A stretch of 8,558 nucleotides of DNA from an uncultured Eubacteriales bacterium (GCA_905209135.1 CAJLRT010000040.1:1-8558); one strand, 5' to 3'. Shown: positions 1-6,210, counted from the stretch's first letter. Numbers and translations: made by a program. The notes: a model not told the origin generated them from the sequence alone.

Positions 1-11
1 CGCGCCTGTGC

Positions 12-93
12 CCTGCGTCTGTGCCCGCGCCCGCGCCCGTACCCGCGCCCGCGCCCTGCGCCCCGCACCCGCGCCCCGCGCCCTGCGCCCGCC
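12..93. repeat. imperfect CCCGCG hexamer/heptamer array
   Basis: Back-to-back units of CCCGCG (24-29, 30-35, 42-47, 48-53, 68-73) alternate with variants CCCGTA, CCCTGCG and CCCCGCG. Read on the plus strand, one frame gives an Ala-Pro run that is open from the left window edge; another gives Arg-Pro and stops at 130-132; the complement gives Gly-Ala. No frame has a ribosome site or a recognisable domain, so whether this is the tail of a repeat-rich protein or non-coding low-complexity DNA cannot be decided. It is not explained by the neighbouring serine hydrolase, which ends at 251. Confidence 0.6.
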
Positions 94-137
94 AAATACG
101 CAAGGCCGCCCGGCTTTTCCCGCAGGCCGTAAAGGCC

Positions 138-173
138 AAAAAATCGAGGCTGCCGTTTCGGGGCAGCCTCGAT
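138..173 (-). terminator. Rho-independent terminator of the serine hydrolase gene
   Basis: A perfect 12-bp stem (143-154 with 162-173, loop GTTTCGG) is followed, in the minus-strand direction, by six T residues (complement of 138-143, the first also in the stem). It lies 78 nt past the stop codon at 251. No T-run follows on the plus strand, so it is directional. Confidence 0.88.
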
Positions 174-250
174 GGCGCACATACCGGGGAACGGCCCGAA
201 CATTCCCCGCCCGGTTCGGGCGCGGAAACATGCGGGCCTGTTGCAGTCGT

Positions 251-1477
251 TCAGACAAGCGAAGAATAGATGGCCGCGAGCAGCTTCGGCATGTACAGGT
301 CGTGGTCGGCGGGCGTGTGCTGGTGCATATAGACGAAGTACAGGTCCTCCTTTGGGTCGACCGCCATCCAGGTGCCGAGCGCGCCCGACCAGCCCCATTC
401 GCCGACGCTGCTGACCGAACTGCCGTGGACCGGCTCGGTCATGACGCGCACGCCGAAGCCGTAGTTGTAGCTGGGCCCGAAAGCGCAGCAGTCGCCCTGG
501 TTGTAGCCGGGGAGCTGCCGTTCGTTCAGGTGCGGCGCGGACATCAGCCGCAGCGTGCGGCTGCCGAGCAGGCGCACGCCGTCCGCCGTGCCGCCGAGCG
601 CGAGCGCGCGGGTAAACCGGAAGTAGTCGCCGAGCGTCGAGATCATGCCCGCGCCGCCCGAAAAGAAGTGCGGCGGCCCCCAGTTGACAGCGTCCACAGA
701 TGGCGTGCCCACCTCGTCCGCGTGCGTCAGCCGCCCGTCCGGGCCGAACGCGCACATCTCCGCCACCGTCCCGGCCTCTCCGGGCAGAAAGCCGGAGTTC
801 CGCATGCCGAGCGGGCGGAAGATGTTCTTTTCACAGTACTGCGCCAGGGTCAGCCCGGTCCACACCTGCACGAGCGCGCCGAGAATATCGAACGAGAACC
901 CGTAGTTATAGTAGCTGCCCGGGTCGAACATGAGCGGCAGCCGGCCGACCTCCTCCGCGACGCGCACCGTGTCCCAGGGCCTGCCCGCCAGCGCCTCCGC
1001 CCGCCAGCGCCGGACCAGCTCGTCCATGCCGCGCCCGGCCGGGTCGTCGCCCGTATAGGGGATACCGGAGGTCATCGTCAACAGGTCGCGCACCGTAACC
1101 TCCCGGGCAGCCGGGCGCAGTCCCCAGCTCCCGTCGGCCCGCCGCTCGCCGACTCTGGGCGCGGCGAAAGACGGGATGTAGGCCGATACCGGGTCGTTGA
1201 GTGAGAACACGCCCTGTTCCCAAAGCTGCATGACAGCGACCGCCGTCACCACCTTCGTCATCGAATAGACGCGGAACTTCGTCGATTCATCCACCGGCGC
1301 CGTGCGCGCCAGGTCGGCATAGCCGCAGTACTCCTCATAAACGCGTTCCCCGCCCCGGCCGATGGCGATGGAATTCCCCGGCGCAAAGCCGCGCTCGACA
1401 ATCCCGCGCAGCGCCCGCCCAATCCGGTCCGCCGCGCCCCTGTCAAAGCCGTGCATGGAAAGCTGATCCACTCTCAT
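251..1477 (-). CDS. serine hydrolase, beta-lactamase class C / family VIII esterase fold
   Basis: A 408-residue protein of the penicillin-binding-like serine hydrolase family, which covers class C beta-lactamases, D-aminopeptidases and family VIII carboxylesterases. The nucleophile motif S-M-T-K gives Ser72 and Lys75. The second motif, usually Y-x-N, reads Y192-G-F before a DILG segment, like the Y-x-x of EstB-type esterases and unlike true beta-lactamases. The third motif (K/H-T-G in beta-lactamases) is represented by W363-S-G. A GGAGMIS-TLGD stretch (275-284) is typical of the family. There is no signal peptide, so it is probably cytoplasmic. The start at 1477 is preferred over an in-frame ATG at 1513 because GGAGGG sits just upstream of it and the 1513 codon lies inside the predicted -10 box. 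It is transcribed alone, divergently from the PepSY lipoprotein. Family assignment is firm; the substrate (ester, amide or peptide) is unknown, and resistance to beta-lactams is not implied. Confidence 0.9.
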   Translation of the reverse strand: MRVDQLSMHGFDRGAADRIGRALRGIVERGFAPGNSIAIGRGGERVYEEYCGYADLARTAPVDESTKFRVYSMTKVVTAVAVMQLWEQGVFSLNDPVSAYIPSFAAPRVGERRADGSWGLRPAAREVTVRDLLTMTSGIPYTGDDPAGRGMDELVRRWRAEALAGRPWDTVRVAEEVGRLPLMFDPGSYYNYGFSFDILGALVQVWTGLTLAQYCEKNIFRPLGMRNSGFLPGEAGTVAEMCAFGPDGRLTHADEVGTPSVDAVNWGPPHFFSGGAGMISTLGDYFRFTRALALGGTADGVRLLGSRTLRLMSAPHLNERQLPGYNQGDCCAFGPSYNYGFGVRVMTEPVHGSSVSSVGEWGWSGALGTWMAVDPKEDLYFVYMHQHTPADHDLYMPKLLAAIYSSLV

Positions 1478-1508
1478 GAACAATCCCTCCGCTTTTGTAT
1501 TTTTAAAT

Positions 1509-1538
1509 ATCATACCATATCCCGGCCCGAAAAAACAA
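1509..1538 (-). promoter_or_regulatory. predicted sigma-A promoter of the serine hydrolase gene
   Basis: On the minus strand an extended -10, TGGTATGAT (complement of 1509-1517), is preceded at 18 bp by TTGTTT (complement of 1533-1538). The inferred start of transcription leaves a short leader before the ATG at 1477. The -35 is weak, but the TGn extension compensates. Prediction only. Confidence 0.5.
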
Positions 1539-1561
1539 GGAGGAAAACCGCCGCCCCGCTG

Positions 1562-1581
1562 TAATCATTTTGTAATTATTA
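1562..1581. promoter_or_regulatory. imperfect AT-rich palindrome, possible operator
   Basis: TAATCATTTTGTAATTATTA is an imperfect dyad (7 of 10 positions per arm pair), with TAATnATT at one end and AATnATTA at the other. It lies between the two divergent promoters, so a bound regulator could affect both genes. It vaguely resembles Fur/PerR-type boxes but matches none closely. The core ATTTTGTAA (1567-1575) recurs at 1689-1697, in the leader of the PepSY gene. Confidence 0.25.
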
Positions 1582-1613
1582 ACAGGATAAGTCTCATGAA
1601 AACAACAAAGAAT

Positions 1614-1626
1614 AAGATTAAATCTT
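1614..1626. promoter_or_regulatory. 13-bp perfect palindrome upstream of the PepSY promoter
   Basis: AAGATT-A-AATCTT is perfectly symmetric and ends 20 bp before the predicted -35 box at 1647, where an activator site would be expected. Short AT-rich palindromes also arise by chance, so this is tentative. Confidence 0.25.
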
Positions 1627-1646
1627 GCAGAAATTCAAAATAACGC

Positions 1647-1675
1647 TTGCATTTTGCATACCGGAACCATATAAT
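1647..1675 (+). promoter_or_regulatory. predicted sigma-A promoter of the PepSY lipoprotein gene
   Basis: TTGCAT (1647-1652) and a consensus TATAAT (1670-1675) are separated by the ideal 17 bp, 60 bp before the start codon at 1736. This is the best-matching promoter in the window. Confidence 0.75.
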
Positions 1676-1735
1676 TACTGTGTCAGTTATTTTGTAACCG
1701 AATTGCAAGAAGTTCAAATCAAAGGAGCGATTGAG

Positions 1736-2284
1736 ATGATAAGCCCCGCGAAGCGGTTTGGGAAACTGCGGCTGTTTGCCGTCCCCCTGCTCGCCGCATC
1801 AGCGCTGGCCCTGTTTTCGGCCTGCGGCGGCAACCCGGATATGATCAGCAAACAGGAAGCCGAGCGGATTGCGCTGGAACAGATGCCGCAGGCGGAACTG
1901 TCCGGGCTGGATCTGACGACGGACAAGGGACTGGCGCTCTACGAGGGAACCTTGCAGCAGGACGACAGGGAATACACATTTGAAATAGATGCGGAAACGG
2001 GCCTTGTGCTCAATATGGCCGAAGCCGGAGCGGACAGCGCGGAGGAAGCCGGCAAGACGCAGGCGTCGTCGTCCGCCTCAGCGGCGCAGCCCGCCGCCGG
2101 AGAGATCGGGGCCGACGCCGCGCAGGCGATTATCCTGGAGCTTGAGCCCCAGTTCACGATTCTCGAGTGCTATACGACCGACTATGAGGGCAGGGCCGCC
2201 TATCAGTGCGACGGCACGGTCGGCGATCAGGCGCGCTCTTACGTCATAGACGCCGTTACCGGCTCGGTTTTGGCCGAACAGTGA
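1736..2284 (+). CDS. PepSY-domain lipoprotein
   Basis: A 182-residue exported lipoprotein. Residues 1-29 form a signal peptide (basic K6/R7/K10/R12, then a hydrophobic stretch) ending in L-F-S-A-C, with Cys30 the predicted lipidated residue; the mature protein would sit on the outer face of the membrane. Two PepSY-like units follow: about 36-94 (ISKQEAERIALEQ, then YTFEIDAETGLVL) and about 123-182 (GADAAQAI, then SYVIDAVTGSVL). They are joined by a low-complexity Ala/Ser/Gln linker (about 98-121). Each unit has the helix plus a strand ending in D-A-x-T-G typical of the family. PepSY domains are proposed to inhibit peptidases or to bind at the cell surface; no specific role can be assigned here. 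The start at 1736 is chosen for AAAGGAG at 1721-1727; an upstream in-frame extension to 1625 would cross the promoter. It is monocistronic between its own promoter and the hairpins at 2301-2332. Confidence 0.85.
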   Translation: MISPAKRFGKLRLFAVPLLAASALALFSACGGNPDMISKQEAERIALEQMPQAELSGLDLTTDKGLALYEGTLQQDDREYTFEIDAETGLVLNMAEAGADSAEEAGKTQASSSASAAQPAAGEIGADAAQAIILELEPQFTILECYTTDYEGRAAYQCDGTVGDQARSYVIDAVTGSVLAEQ

Positions 2285-2300
2285 GATAAGCTGCGCGCAC

Positions 2301-2332
2301 AGGACACTCGCCGTAAGGACGAGTGTCCTTAC
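2301..2332 (+). terminator. double-hairpin element after the PepSY gene, probable terminator
   Basis: Two mutually exclusive perfect stems share bases. AGGACACTCG (2301-2310) pairs with CGAGTGTCCT (2320-2329) around a 9-nt loop; GTAAGGAC (2313-2320) pairs with GTCCTTAC (2325-2332) around GAGT. No clean T-run follows (TATATTG), so termination may be weak. It lies 16 nt past the stop codon at 2284 and just before the AT-rich segment. Confidence 0.5.
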
Positions 2333-2374
2333 TATATTGACAACTGCAGGTTGCATAAATTGCACCCATTGGTT

Positions 2375-2407
2375 TATTGTATCTGCCGTCCTTATTATGA
2401 TACAATA
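2375..2407 (+). promoter_or_regulatory. predicted promoter inside a 9-bp inverted repeat (candidate XRE operator)
   Basis: TATTGTATC (2375-2383) and GATACAATA (2399-2407) are perfect reverse complements separated by 15 bp. The -35-like TTGTAT (2377-2382) and -10-like TACAAT (2401-2406) lie inside the two arms with an 18-bp spacer. A regulator binding both arms would block RNA polymerase, which fits autoregulation by the XRE domain encoded just downstream (start 2436). Because the arms are symmetric, the same two boxes can be read on the minus strand. The inverted repeat is seen directly; promoter and operator roles are inferred. Confidence 0.5.
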
Positions 2408-2435
2408 CAGAAAATTCAAGAATGGGGTGTCGATT

Positions 2436-4010
2436 ATGGCTGTCGGAGATATGATCAGTAAATTGCGTACTGCTGCAAATATGTCTCAGGAACAATTTGC
2501 AGAATTGTTTGGCGTTACAAGGCAATCTGTGCAGAAATGGGAAAACAGCTTCTCTGTGCCGGAGCTTGAAAAGCTCATTAAAATATCGAAATATTTTGAT
2601 GTTTCGCTGGACGCATTAGTGTTGAGAAGCGACGCTCGTGTTACGGAAGAACTGAATTACAACAAGACCCTGAAACCCAAGTATGCCAATATGCACGAAT
2701 GGGAATCCTATTCTGCCGGTCTGCTTACGGAGTATCGGCAGTCCATAGAAGAGGGTTTGGATCTGGCTGCGTATGCAGATGTGTTTTCGGCGGTGTCCCG
2801 GCTTCCCAAAAACGAAACAAAGAAGAAACTTGCGGATGTTCTGTTTGATGTTGTATTTAATGCAAAAACGGCAGAAAACTATACATATATAGAGCCGTCT
2901 ACCCTGGATGAAATTAAAAATTTAAGTAAAAATGAACCGTTGCAGCATCCTGTTTGCGCAGAACCGCTGGACAAAAAAATTCACGGAGCGTGGATGGGCA
3001 GGATTTGCGGATGCCTTTTGGGGAAAACGGTTGAGGGGATCAAAACAGATGAGTTGATTCCCTTTTTGAAAGAAACAAATAATTATCCCATGTATAGATA
3101 TATTTTGCACAGCGATTTGAGCGATCATATCATAGGCAAATACAGATTTCGGCTTGCAAACAGGTGCTATGCAGACAAGGTCGACGGCATGCCTGTGGAT
3201 GACGATACAAATTACGTTGTGCTGGCGCAGCAGGTCATCGACATATACGGCAGGGATTTTACCCCTTACGATGTTTCAAGAGCGTGGCTGACGCTGCAGA
3301 GCAAAGATTCATACTGCACTGCCGAAAGAGTCGCTTTCTGCAATTTTGTAAAAGGATACGAGCCGCCCGAATCCGCCAAATACAAAAATCCGTACCGCGA
3401 ATGGATCGGTGCGCAGATTCGAGGGGATTATTTCGGATATATCAATCCCGGCAATCCCGTACTTGCCGCTGAAATGGCATTTCGGGACGCATCTATTTCC
3501 CATGTCAAAAACGGTATATACGGTGAAATGTTTGTTGCGGCGATGCTTGCAGTCGCCGCCTGCACCGATAATATCAAAGAGATCATTTTAGGCGGACTTG
3601 CACAGATTCCCTACACTTCCAGACTGTATGAAGCGATAACCGATGTTTTGACGGATTTTGAAAACGGTGTGTCCTCCAAAGATTGTTTTGCGGCCATCCA
3701 TAACCGTTATGATGAATATTCCGCGCATGACTGGTGCCATACCATATCGAATGCGATGATTGTTGCCGCCGCCCTGCTTTACGGTAAGGGTGATTTCGGA
3801 AAATCCATCTGTATGGCGGTTGAAACCGGGTTTGACACGGATTGCAATGGTGCGACAGTGGGTTCCGTACTGGGTATGGCAAACGGAATAGACAGTATAG
3901 ATGAAGTTTGGAAAAAGCCGATACATGACACGCTGCACACCTCTGTATTTGGCCTCGAAACAGTTAAAATATCAGAGAGAGTAGAGCAAACGTTGAAACA
4001 CATTCAGTGA
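2436..4010 (+). CDS. XRE-family HTH domain fused to ADP-ribosylglycohydrolase (DraG/ARH family)
   Basis: A 524-residue protein. Residues 5-61 are an XRE/Cro-CI helix-turn-helix, with MSQEQFAELFGVTRQSVQKW (16-35) covering the two DNA-contact helices. Residues about 70-175 are a helical region of unknown function. Residues about 178-515 are an ADP-ribosylglycohydrolase domain, whose family removes ADP-ribose from proteins, nucleic acids or small molecules using two Mg ions. Family landmarks are HGAWMGRICGCLLGK (183-197), the acidic metal motif D255-D-D-T-N, the IRGDYFGYINPGNP segment (328-341), and the C-terminal metal motif G465-F-D-T-D-C-N-G with Asp467 and Asp469. The metal residues look intact, so it should be catalytic. 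It appears cytoplasmic. Start 2436 has a modest GGGG ribosome site 8 nt upstream; an earlier in-frame ATG at 2398 falls inside the predicted promoter. The gene is visibly AT-richer than its neighbours (about 42% GC in 2581-2640) and stands alone between hairpins, which suggests acquisition. The substrate is unknown; no ADP-ribosyltransferase is adjacent. Confidence 0.88.
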   Translation: MAVGDMISKLRTAANMSQEQFAELFGVTRQSVQKWENSFSVPELEKLIKISKYFDVSLDALVLRSDARVTEELNYNKTLKPKYANMHEWESYSAGLLTEYRQSIEEGLDLAAYADVFSAVSRLPKNETKKKLADVLFDVVFNAKTAENYTYIEPSTLDEIKNLSKNEPLQHPVCAEPLDKKIHGAWMGRICGCLLGKTVEGIKTDELIPFLKETNNYPMYRYILHSDLSDHIIGKYRFRLANRCYADKVDGMPVDDDTNYVVLAQQVIDIYGRDFTPYDVSRAWLTLQSKDSYCTAERVAFCNFVKGYEPPESAKYKNPYREWIGAQIRGDYFGYINPGNPVLAAEMAFRDASISHVKNGIYGEMFVAAMLAVAACTDNIKEIILGGLAQIPYTSRLYEAITDVLTDFENGVSSKDCFAAIHNRYDEYSAHDWCHTISNAMIVAAALLYGKGDFGKSICMAVETGFDTDCNGATVGSVLGMANGIDSIDEVWKKPIHDTLHTSVFGLETVKISERVEQTLKHIQ

Positions 4011-4013
4011 ATG

Positions 4014-4047
4014 AATAAACAGGAGCTGCTCTTCGCTCCTGTTTATT
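4014..4047 (+). terminator. 13-bp stem terminator after the XRE-ADP-ribosylglycohydrolase gene
   Basis: AATAAACAGGAGC (4014-4026) pairs perfectly with GCTCCTGTTTATT (4035-4047) around an 8-nt loop, starting 4 nt past the stop codon. The T-rich end of the 3' arm serves as the U-tract, and the A-rich 5' arm makes it potentially active both ways. Confidence 0.82.
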
Positions 4048-4054
4048 GATGTAT

Positions 4055-4183
4055 TTATACAGCGGGCAGCGGATTTTGACGCCAAAACCCGAAACACGCC
4101 CAGAATAGAAGTGCTTCTTTACGGGATATCTCCTGCGCGGCCGCTTTGTGCTGCAAGGCATCGTTTTCCGCACGCCGCCCTTT
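4055..4183 (-). other. protein-like open frame without a start codon, possible remnant
   Basis: On the minus strand a frame open between two stops reads 42 residues with a natural-looking composition, including HKAAAQEISRKEALLFW and a tail ending FWRQNPLPAV. It has no ATG or GTG and no ribosome site, so it is not an intact gene. It fills most of the 185 bp between the terminator at 4014-4047 and the next gene. It could be a decayed gene end, part of a dispersed intergenic repeat, or chance; no second copy is present in this window. Family not recognised. Confidence 0.2.
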
Positions 4184-4232
4184 TCAGTTTGTTTTTTCAA
4201 AATATTTTAATATAGATTGCGAGGAAGGAACA

Positions 4233-5522
4233 ATGGAAAAGAAACTGCTTGTGATTTCCATCGACACCTTTATAACAGAGGACCTGGAAATCATGAAAAC
4301 GCTGCCGAATTTCAGCCGCGTGCTGGAGGAGTCGTCCGTCGTGGAGCGCAACCTCACTACATACCCGTCCCTGACGCACTCGGTACACACTACCATCCAG
4401 ACCGGGTGCCGCCCGGGAAAGCACGGCGTTGTGATCAACGAGAAATTTCAGCCCTATGCGGCGGTGCCGCAGTGGTTTGACGACGCGTCGGATATCCGGG
4501 TCCCCACCTTTGCGCAGGAGTGCGCCGCCCAGGTTGGCGCAACCACTGCCCTTGTGTTCTGGCCGCTGATCCGCGGCGCGCAGGCGGACTGGGTGATTAC
4601 GCGCCCCGGCGTGGGCGGCCCGCACGGCCACTATGACAATCTGGAGGACGAGCTTGTCAAAACCAGCACGCCCGGCATCTATACCGGCCGGCTGTACGAA
4701 CGCTGCAGGGATGCGTGGACCCTCCCCCACTATTACGACTGGGACGAGTTTTCCGCCCGCGCCTGCGAGCAGATGATCTATCTGCACCAGCCGGACCTCA
4801 TGATTACGCACTGGACGGTCATCGACGCGGAGCGGCACGCGCTGGGCGTGTTCAACGAGCGCATCCGCCCCGCCTACGAGGCGCTGGACCGGGGCCTCGG
4901 CTATATCATCAAAGCGCTGGAGGATACGGGGCTGTGGGAAAAAACCATCCTCTGCATTACGAGCGACCACGGGCAGATCAACATCACGCGCACCTGCAGG
5001 CCGAACGTGCTTTTGGCGCAGCACGGCCTGCTGACGCTGCACCCGGACGGCACGCTGAAAGACTATGAAATCTACTGCCACGGCTCCGGGCTGTGCTGCC
5101 CGGTGTACCTGAAAGACGCCAGCGCCGGGAACCTGGCCCGGGCAAAGCGTTTCTTCCTGGACCACAGGGAGGAGCTGGGCTTTTCCGAGCTGTTTGAGCA
5201 AGAGGAGCTGATGGCGCGGTACGGGCTGAAAGGGGAGTTCAGCTTTATACTGGAAACGGACGGCGACACGGGCTTTGTATCGGACCTGCAGGGCGAGGTG
5301 CTGTCCTCCCTTTCGGGGACGGACTACCGCAGCAGCGCCGGCTCGCACGGCCACTGCCCGGAAAAGGGCACGCAGCCCTGCCTGATCGTGCGCAACCCCT
5401 ACCGGAAAGACAAGGTGACGCTGGCGCACGGATACGTCATCGACCAGGCGCCGACGTTCGCGGCCATGCTGGGCGCGTCCATGCCGCAGGCGGACGGGAA
5501 GCCGATGGCGGAGCTGATCTGA
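4233..5522 (+). CDS. alkaline phosphatase superfamily phosphodiesterase / nucleotide pyrophosphatase (NPP-like)
   Basis: A 429-residue enzyme of the type I phosphodiesterase/nucleotide pyrophosphatase group, which hydrolyses phosphate mono- or diesters through a covalent threonine intermediate at two metal ions (usually Zn). The expected ligands can all be placed: Asp11 (SIDTF), catalytic Thr48 in YPSLTHSVHTTIQTG (44-58), Asp198 and His202 (DAERH), Asp245-His246 (TSDHGQ), and His372 (GSHGHC). P-G-K-H-G (61-65) follows the nucleophile as usual. There is no signal peptide or membrane segment, so it is probably cytoplasmic, unlike many secreted relatives. The start at 4233 has AGGAAGGA just upstream. 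It is monocistronic, with hairpins before (4014-4047) and after (5536-5571). Its GC-rich composition matches the host and not the preceding XRE gene. Candidate substrates include nucleotide diphosphate derivatives or phosphonates; nothing visible decides between them. Confidence 0.88.
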   Translation: MEKKLLVISIDTFITEDLEIMKTLPNFSRVLEESSVVERNLTTYPSLTHSVHTTIQTGCRPGKHGVVINEKFQPYAAVPQWFDDASDIRVPTFAQECAAQVGATTALVFWPLIRGAQADWVITRPGVGGPHGHYDNLEDELVKTSTPGIYTGRLYERCRDAWTLPHYYDWDEFSARACEQMIYLHQPDLMITHWTVIDAERHALGVFNERIRPAYEALDRGLGYIIKALEDTGLWEKTILCITSDHGQINITRTCRPNVLLAQHGLLTLHPDGTLKDYEIYCHGSGLCCPVYLKDASAGNLARAKRFFLDHREELGFSELFEQEELMARYGLKGEFSFILETDGDTGFVSDLQGEVLSSLSGTDYRSSAGSHGHCPEKGTQPCLIVRNPYRKDKVTLAHGYVIDQAPTFAAMLGASMPQADGKPMAELI

Positions 5523-5535
5523 CATTACCATGCAC

Positions 5536-5571
5536 AAGGCGGAGCCCGCAAAAGCAGGCTCCGCCTTTTTT
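5536..5571 (+). terminator. Rho-independent terminator of the phosphodiesterase gene
   Basis: AAGGCGGAGCC (5536-5546) pairs with GGCTCCGCCTT (5557-5567) around a 10-nt loop, followed by T residues through 5571, 13 nt past the stop. Bases flanking the stem (GCACAA and TTGTGC) can extend it. Read from the minus strand the stem is the same but followed only by TTGTGC, so it may also weakly end the convergent ABC operon. Confidence 0.92.
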
Positions 5572-5607
5572 GTGCCGTGCACAGCGCCGCGCCGTCCGTC
5601 CGCCGCG

Positions 5608-6210
5608 TCAGCCGAGCGGGGCGAGCGGCGGCCCTGTAAAGCGGATGATCCGTCCGCCGAGCAGGTCCATTTCGCGATCGGAATGGCTGGTGACGAGCAC
5701 CGGCCGGTCCTGCCGCAGAATCAGTGCGGCGAGCTGTTCCATCAGCGCGGGGTCCAGGCCCTTGAACGGTTCGTCCAGCAGCAGGATCCCGCCGCGGTAG
5801 GCGAGCGCGCGCGCCAGCGCCACGCGACGGCGCATGCCGCCTGAGAGCGCGTCCGGATAGCTCTCCTCCTCCCCGCCCAGGCCCACTGCGTGCAGGAACG
5901 CGCCGGCACGCTCCTGTTCGGAGGTCGGGAGCACGGCGAGCACGTTGCCGCGCGCCGTCAGCCACGGGATGAGCCGGTCCTCCTGGAACAGGAAAGACGG
6001 CCGCTCCGGCACGCCTGTGATTTCACCGGCGTCCGGCCGCGCCAGTCCCGCAATCAGGCGCAGCAGCGTCGTCTTTCCGCAGCCGGAGGGCCCGGTCAGG
6101 CAGGTCACGCCGCGGGCGGGCAGGCGCAGATTCAGCCCCGACAGCACGGCCTTTCCGTCCAGGGTCAGGGACACGCCGCGCAGTTCGATTTCCCTTTCAG
6201 CTATTGGCAT
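5608..6210 (-). CDS. ABC transporter ATP-binding protein (nitrate/sulfonate/taurine importer group)
   Basis: A 200-residue ATPase that powers the importer encoded just upstream. Walker A is GPSGCGKTT (40-48); the Q-loop is FQEDRLIPWLTARGNV (75-90), whose L-x-P-W-L-T wording is typical of SsuB/TauB-like ATPases; the signature is LSGGM (122-126); Walker B is ILLLDEP (142-148) with catalytic Glu147; the switch histidine is His176. It is shorter than the usual 240-260 residues for this group, mainly at the C terminus, but all catalytic elements are present, so it is compact and not broken. Its ATG overlaps the end of the permease gene by 14 nt, implying translational coupling, and AGGAAGGAGGGG lies upstream of the start. 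Last gene of the operon. Confidence 0.93.
   Translation of the reverse strand: MPIAEREIELRGVSLTLDGKAVLSGLNLRLPARGVTCLTGPSGCGKTTLLRLIAGLARPDAGEITGVPERPSFLFQEDRLIPWLTARGNVLAVLPTSEQERAGAFLHAVGLGGEEESYPDALSGGMRRRVALARALAYRGGILLLDEPFKGLDPALMEQLAALILRQDRPVLVTSHSDREMDLLGGRIIRFTGPPLAPLG

Noticed and set aside
8..1204. Long plus-strand open frame opposite the serine hydrolase
   Set aside because: It is an antisense shadow caused by high GC: Arg/Ala/Pro-rich, no ribosome site, no domain, while the opposite strand carries clear motifs.
2337..2342. Consensus TTGACA as the -35 box of the XRE-hydrolase gene
   Set aside because: No acceptable -10 box lies 16-18 bp downstream (TTGCAC at the 17-bp position); the TTGTAT/TACAAT pair further on fits better.
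2301..4047. Composite mobile element with terminal inverted repeats around the AT-rich gene
   Set aside because: The hairpins at the two ends are unrelated in sequence, no target duplication is visible, and no recombinase is encoded.
4189..4216. TTGTTT and TATAGA at 16 bp as the phosphodiesterase promoter
   Set aside because: Transcription would start inside the ribosome site (about 4223), leaving too short a leader; no better promoter was found in the gap.
2436..5522. A DarTG- or toxin-antitoxin-like ADP-ribosylation pair
   Set aside because: No ADP-ribosyltransferase, macrodomain or NADAR gene is present; the neighbours are a PepSY lipoprotein and a phosphodiesterase in separate transcription units.
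4197..5582. Long minus-strand open frame opposite the phosphodiesterase
   Set aside because: It crosses the plus-strand terminator and has no recognisable domain; the plus strand holds the complete metal-ligand set.
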